Assembly (NCBI GenBank): GCA_003500135.1
Contig: DNTA01000039.1
Span: forward strand, 1-8,921
DNA from: Cytophagales bacterium
GTDB taxonomy: Bacteria; Bacteroidota; Bacteroidia; Cytophagales; Cyclobacteriaceae
Reading direction: 5' to 3'
DNA length: 8,921 nucleotides
A program made the translations under genes and the position numbers. Position 1 is the stretch's first letter. Every line of letters begins with the position of its first letter. The notes under the pieces were generated by a model. The model saw nothing but the letters and a program-made list of their open reading frames with translations, was not told the DNA's origin and did not search any database. Below, one piece after another: positions 7,001 to 8,921 of this stretch.

Positions 7001-8379
7001 GGAAAGCCATGGGTAAAAAGATCTTCGCACTGCTGGAAGAGCTAAAACCCAAGTTCCTCAACCAGGGCGAGGAAAGAGGGCGCCCGAAAGAAAAACTTGA
7101 GAAAATATGGAAAGACTGGGAAGCATTTGCCTCCTATGCCTTCAATAAGTCGCACTCCACCTGCTATGCATGGGTGGCCTACCAAACCGCATATCTGAAA
7201 GCCCACTACCCTGCTGAATATATGGCTTCGGTGTTGAGCAACAATATGAACGACATAAAGCAGGTGACCTTCTTTATGGAAGAATGCCGACGAATGGGCA
7301 TTAAAGTGTTAGGCCCTGATGTAAATGAATCGAAATCGAAATTTACAGTAAACCAGGATGGCGGGATCCGTTTTGGTATGGCGGCCATAAAAGGAAGTGG
7401 GGAAGCCGCGGTAGAAGCTATTATAGAAGAGCGTGAAGAAAACGGCATGTACAGCGATATTTTTGATTTCGCTACCCGCGTTAATCCGAGGCAAGTCAAC
7501 AAAAAAACGTTTGAATCACTGGCAATGGCCGGCGCTTTTGATTGTTTTCCGGAATATCACCGTCGTCAGTATTTATTTGCCGAGGAAGGTGATCAACCAC
7601 TAATTGACAAAGCTGTTCGATATGGTCAGCGACTGAATGCCGATAAAAACAATGCACAACAATCACTTTTTGGCGGTGAAAATGCCCTTGAAATCCCGAA
7701 ACCAAAAGTTTCGGAATGCGAACCCTATGGGCCTACCGAAAAGCTTAATATCGAAAAAGAGGTGGTTGGGGTTTACATCACGGGGCATCCGCTGGACCAG
7801 TTCAAGTTTGAGATGCAATATTTTTGCAATAGCAAAATAAGTGACTTAAAGGATCTGGATGGTAAAATTGGCCATGACATGATGGTTGCCGGTATAGTGA
7901 CAGATGCCGCTCATAAGATGACCAAAAACGGAAAGCCTTTTGGCATCTTGACACTGGAAGATTACGAAGATCACCACACCTTTTATATTTTCTCCGACGA
8001 CTATATCAAATTCAAAGAGTTTATTTCACCGGGATGGTTTTTGTATTTGAAGGGTAAGGTAACGCAAAAATCCTGGGGTGATCAAAAACTTGAATATCAA
8101 ATTCAGGACATCCAGATACTCGGCGACATCCGGGAGAAGATGAGTAAGCGACTATCCCTTTTTGTCCAACCTGATCATATTTCCAATGATATGATCGACA
8201 AGTTGGAATCGCTCGCTGAAACATATCCGGGCAATTGCCAGTTGAAATTGAATCTTAGAGATGATGTAGAACAAATGGAGGTGCAGCTATTGAGCAGAAA
8301 ATATATGATCCAGCCTCACGATGATCTCTTGAAGGAACTGGAAATGATCAGTGGAGTGAATTTTATGGTGGAAACCTGA
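4099..8379 (+). CDS. dnaE: DNA polymerase III alpha subunit with fused N-terminal 3'-5' exonuclease
   Basis: The replicative polymerase, 1426 residues, longer than the roughly 1160 of E. coli DnaE because of an N-terminal proofreading domain. Domains: DEDDh exonuclease (1-190) with FDTETTG (D6, E8), GHNVEFD (D105) and HDAAYD (H169, D174) all intact; a linker (190-243) with a Lys-rich run (218-224) then an acidic stretch (229-236); PHP domain from HLHVH (246-250), with ligand positions apparently lost (Q257, N442, Y444); the polymerase core with GPGRGSAAGS (614-623), PDIDIDF (catalytic D658, D660) and LLKMDFLG (D825); fingers including YAFNKSHSTCYAW (1013-1025); the internal clamp-binding pentapeptide QQSLF (1187-1191); an OB fold (about 1260-1340); and a C-terminal domain. 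No separate epsilon subunit is needed for proofreading if the fused domain is active. I recall similar fusions in Flavobacteriia, so this is a lineage trait, not a new architecture. A thioredoxin gene follows on the same strand. Confidence 0.97.
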   Translation: MYLIFDTETTGLPKKYNAPHTDLDNWPRLVQIAWQLHDEKGKLINAENLIVQPDGFTIPYNATKVHGITTKRAKQEGLPLPKVLEVFARDIEKAEALVGHNVEFDLNIMGAEFIRGEVESLMWDKKRLDTKDEATDYCAIPGGKGGKYKWPTLTELHEKLFGEAFEDAHDAAYDVAATSRCFFGLLKQKVVKPLKGVSPQEIEYEAPGLYDANFAHLKKQKKKKSATLDLDEDIDIAHVEDVPFSHLHVHSQFSILQATSEVGLIVSKAKELGMPAIAITDHGNMMAAFQFVNAALKEGIKPIVGCEFNVCHDRNDKSRQDNGYQTVLLAKNKKGYQNLAKLASYAYTEGFYYVPRIDKELLLQYKEYIIATTGGLWGEVPDLVLNVGETQAEEAFVWWKDHFGDDFFVELNRHGLEEENHVNEVLLRFAEKYGVKYFAANNTYYSKREDSKAHDILLCVKDGETIEKPKRYVGKRGREFRFGFPNDEFYLKSPEEMKALFADLPEAIETTNEIVEKIEGFQLARDVLLPKFEIPEQFKDPKDDEDPNLKNGENNYLRHLTYEGAKKRYPDITPEIQERLDFELEVIRKTGYPGYFLIVQDFTRAARDMGVSVGPGRGSAAGSAVAYCIGITNVDPIEYDLLFERFLNPDRVSMPDIDIDFDDEGRGKVIDYVIDKYGANQVAQIITYGTMAAKSSIRDTARALGLPLTEADRVAKLVPDIKLNKLFSLDDKALAGKLKNNADMINMAKELKQISGGDDLTAQTLNQARILEGSVRNTGIHACGVIITPDDITNFVPVALAKDSDMWCTQFDNSVVENAGLLKMDFLGLKTLTLIKDAVKIVKERHGIDIDPDAIPLDDEETYKLFQRGETVGIFQYESPGMQKYLRELKPSVFADLIAMNALYRPGPLEYIPSFIRRKHGQEDITYDLEDMKEYLEETYGITVYQEQVMLLSQKLAGFTKGEADMLRKAMGKKIFALLEELKPKFLNQGEERGRPKEKLEKIWKDWEAFASYAFNKSHSTCYAWVAYQTAYLKAHYPAEYMASVLSNNMNDIKQVTFFMEECRRMGIKVLGPDVNESKSKFTVNQDGGIRFGMAAIKGSGEAAVEAIIEEREENGMYSDIFDFATRVNPRQVNKKTFESLAMAGAFDCFPEYHRRQYLFAEEGDQPLIDKAVRYGQRLNADKNNAQQSLFGGENALEIPKPKVSECEPYGPTEKLNIEKEVVGVYITGHPLDQFKFEMQYFCNSKISDLKDLDGKIGHDMMVAGIVTDAAHKMTKNGKPFGILTLEDYEDHHTFYIFSDDYIKFKEFISPGWFLYLKGKVTQKSWGDQKLEYQIQDIQILGDIREKMSKRLSLFVQPDHISNDMIDKLESLAETYPGNCQLKLNLRDDVEQMEVQLLSRKYMIQPHDDLLKELEMISGVNFMVET

Positions 8380-8462
8380 CATGACAAATTGGCTCCAATG
8401 ATACTTTTTACCAAAAAAATGTGTCGTTAATTGAACAATTATGACAACATGTCCAAACAAAA

Positions 8463-8470
8463 TACGTTTG
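8463..8470 (+). promoter_or_regulatory. Second -7-like element upstream of trxA
   Basis: TACGTTTG matches TAnnTTTG exactly, 23 bp (start to start) before the better placed copy at 8486. No TTG lies 17-23 bp upstream. It could be an alternative promoter or, through its TTTG end, a poorly spaced -33 element (15 bp) for the downstream copy. Confidence 0.3.
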
Positions 8471-8485
8471 GTAGTGATTTTGTAA

Positions 8486-8493
8486 TACATTTG
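8486..8493 (+). promoter_or_regulatory. Candidate -7 element of trxA
   Basis: TACATTTG is an exact TAnnTTTG match, 31 bases before the trxA ATG, predicting a 5' leader of roughly 25 bases. The gap 8380-8524 contains no gene. It also has the small palindromes AATTG-AA-CAATT (8429-8440) and GACA-ACA-TGTC (8443-8453), which could be operators. A separate promoter here would let thioredoxin be expressed independently of dnaE. Confidence 0.45.
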
Positions 8494-8524
8494 TAGAATA
8501 TTTTGAATTTAAGCATAACATCAG

Positions 8525-8845
8525 ATGGGAAAAACAATTGAAATTACTGACGCTAATTTTGAAGAAATATTGGCTACTGAAAAACCTGTATTGGTTGACT
8601 TTTGGGCAGAATGGTGCGGCCCTTGTAAAATGATCGGACCGGTTGTGGAAGAGTTAGCTTCGGAATACGACGGCAAAGCTGTCATTGCCAAAGTTGATGT
8701 AGACAGCAACCCCGAGGTTTCAGCCAAATTCGGGATCAGAAGTATACCTACCTTATTGTTCTTTAAAAATAAAGAGATCGTAGATAAGCAAGTGGGAGCT
8801 GTTCCGAAAAATGTCCTTTCAGAAAAGCTTAATGCCCAAATTTAA
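8525..8845 (+). CDS. trxA: Thioredoxin
   Basis: A 106-residue cytoplasmic thiol-disulfide reductant, the normal length for a single thioredoxin fold with no signal peptide. The active site is WCGPC (residues 30-34, catalytic Cys31 and Cys34), preceded by VDFWAEW with the buried Asp25. The cis-proline is Pro75 in IRSIPT (71-76), and a GAVPKNVLSEKL helix closes the fold. It would be kept reduced by thioredoxin reductase and serve ribonucleotide reductase and repair enzymes. It lies 145 bp downstream of dnaE on the same strand; I recall this adjacency from other Bacteroidota. No Shine-Dalgarno sequence is obvious before ATG 8525, and the thioredoxin fold begins directly at this start. The call is very secure. 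Confidence 0.97.
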   Translation: MGKTIEITDANFEEILATEKPVLVDFWAEWCGPCKMIGPVVEELASEYDGKAVIAKVDVDSNPEVSAKFGIRSIPTLLFFKNKEIVDKQVGAVPKNVLSEKLNAQI

Positions 8846-8859
8846 GATTTAACCTGAAT

Positions 8860-8873
8860 AATGCACTAGCATT
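8860..8873 (+). terminator. Weak hairpin after trxA (possible terminator)
   Basis: AATGC-ACTA-GCATT forms a 5-bp stem with a 4-base loop, 14 bases after the trxA stop. The following bases, CTATTGC, are only mildly T-rich, so this is a poor intrinsic terminator. The remaining bases to 8921 show nothing else convincing. Confidence 0.22.
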
Positions 8874-8921
8874 CTATTGCAAGTCCAAACTGATTCAATC
8901 TCAAGCATTTATGAACATTTT

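Noticed and set aside
8388..8410. ATTGG-CT-CCAAT followed by a short T-run after dnaE, as a terminator
   Set aside because: The loop would be only 2 bases (or the stem only 4 bp), and the T-run starts 5 bases later; too weak to call.
8419..8430. Three-codon frame ATG-TGT-CGT-TAA before trxA as a leader peptide
   Set aside because: No attenuator structure or ribosome site accompanies it; frames this short are expected by chance.
8911..8921. ATG near the right edge as the start of a next gene
   Set aside because: Only 11 bases are visible, with no promoter or ribosome site to support a start.
1..8921. Mobile elements, CRISPR, tRNA/rRNA or defence genes
   Set aside because: I looked for long repeats, spaced direct repeats, terminal inverted repeats, cloverleaf-like arms and transposase motifs and saw none; all sizeable frames are housekeeping or transport genes.

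Overview
The window looks like chromosomal DNA from a Bacteroidota bacterium, probably of the Cytophagales type. The evidence is a single-chain GlyRS, a replicative DnaE with an exonuclease fused at its N-terminus and the PDIDIDF/QQSLF signatures, a dnaE-trxA gene order, TAnnTTTG-type -7 elements before two genes, and few Shine-Dalgarno sequences. The lineage is inferred from recalled family features, not from a database search. Base composition looks even throughout, and I see no insertion sequence, integrase, CRISPR array, tRNA or rRNA.

Layout. Minus strand, 1-778: the N-terminal half of glycyl-tRNA synthetase, running off the left edge. Positions 779-1010 are a divergent promoter region. 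Plus strand: a tandem-domain universal stress protein (1011-1850) overlaps by ATGA a CPA2-type cation/proton antiporter (1847-3145). After 87 bp comes a DUF547 lipoprotein (3233-3991). After a further 107 bp comes dnaE (4099-8379), a 1426-residue replicative polymerase carrying its own DEDDh proofreading domain. A 145-bp gap with promoter-like elements leads to thioredoxin (8525-8845). The last 76 bp hold only a weak hairpin.

How the genes work together. The USP and antiporter form a translationally coupled pair. The antiporter has no cytoplasmic RCK/TrkA domain, so the USP is a plausible soluble nucleotide- or stress-sensing regulator of ion exchange. The DUF547 lipoprotein may be a third member of that unit. 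GlyRS, DnaE and thioredoxin are housekeeping functions (translation, replication, redox).

I found no clearly undescribed system. The best leads are the USP-antiporter coupling, the intact fused exonuclease beside an apparently degenerate PHP site in DnaE, and a predicted leaderless or near-leaderless glyRS transcript.
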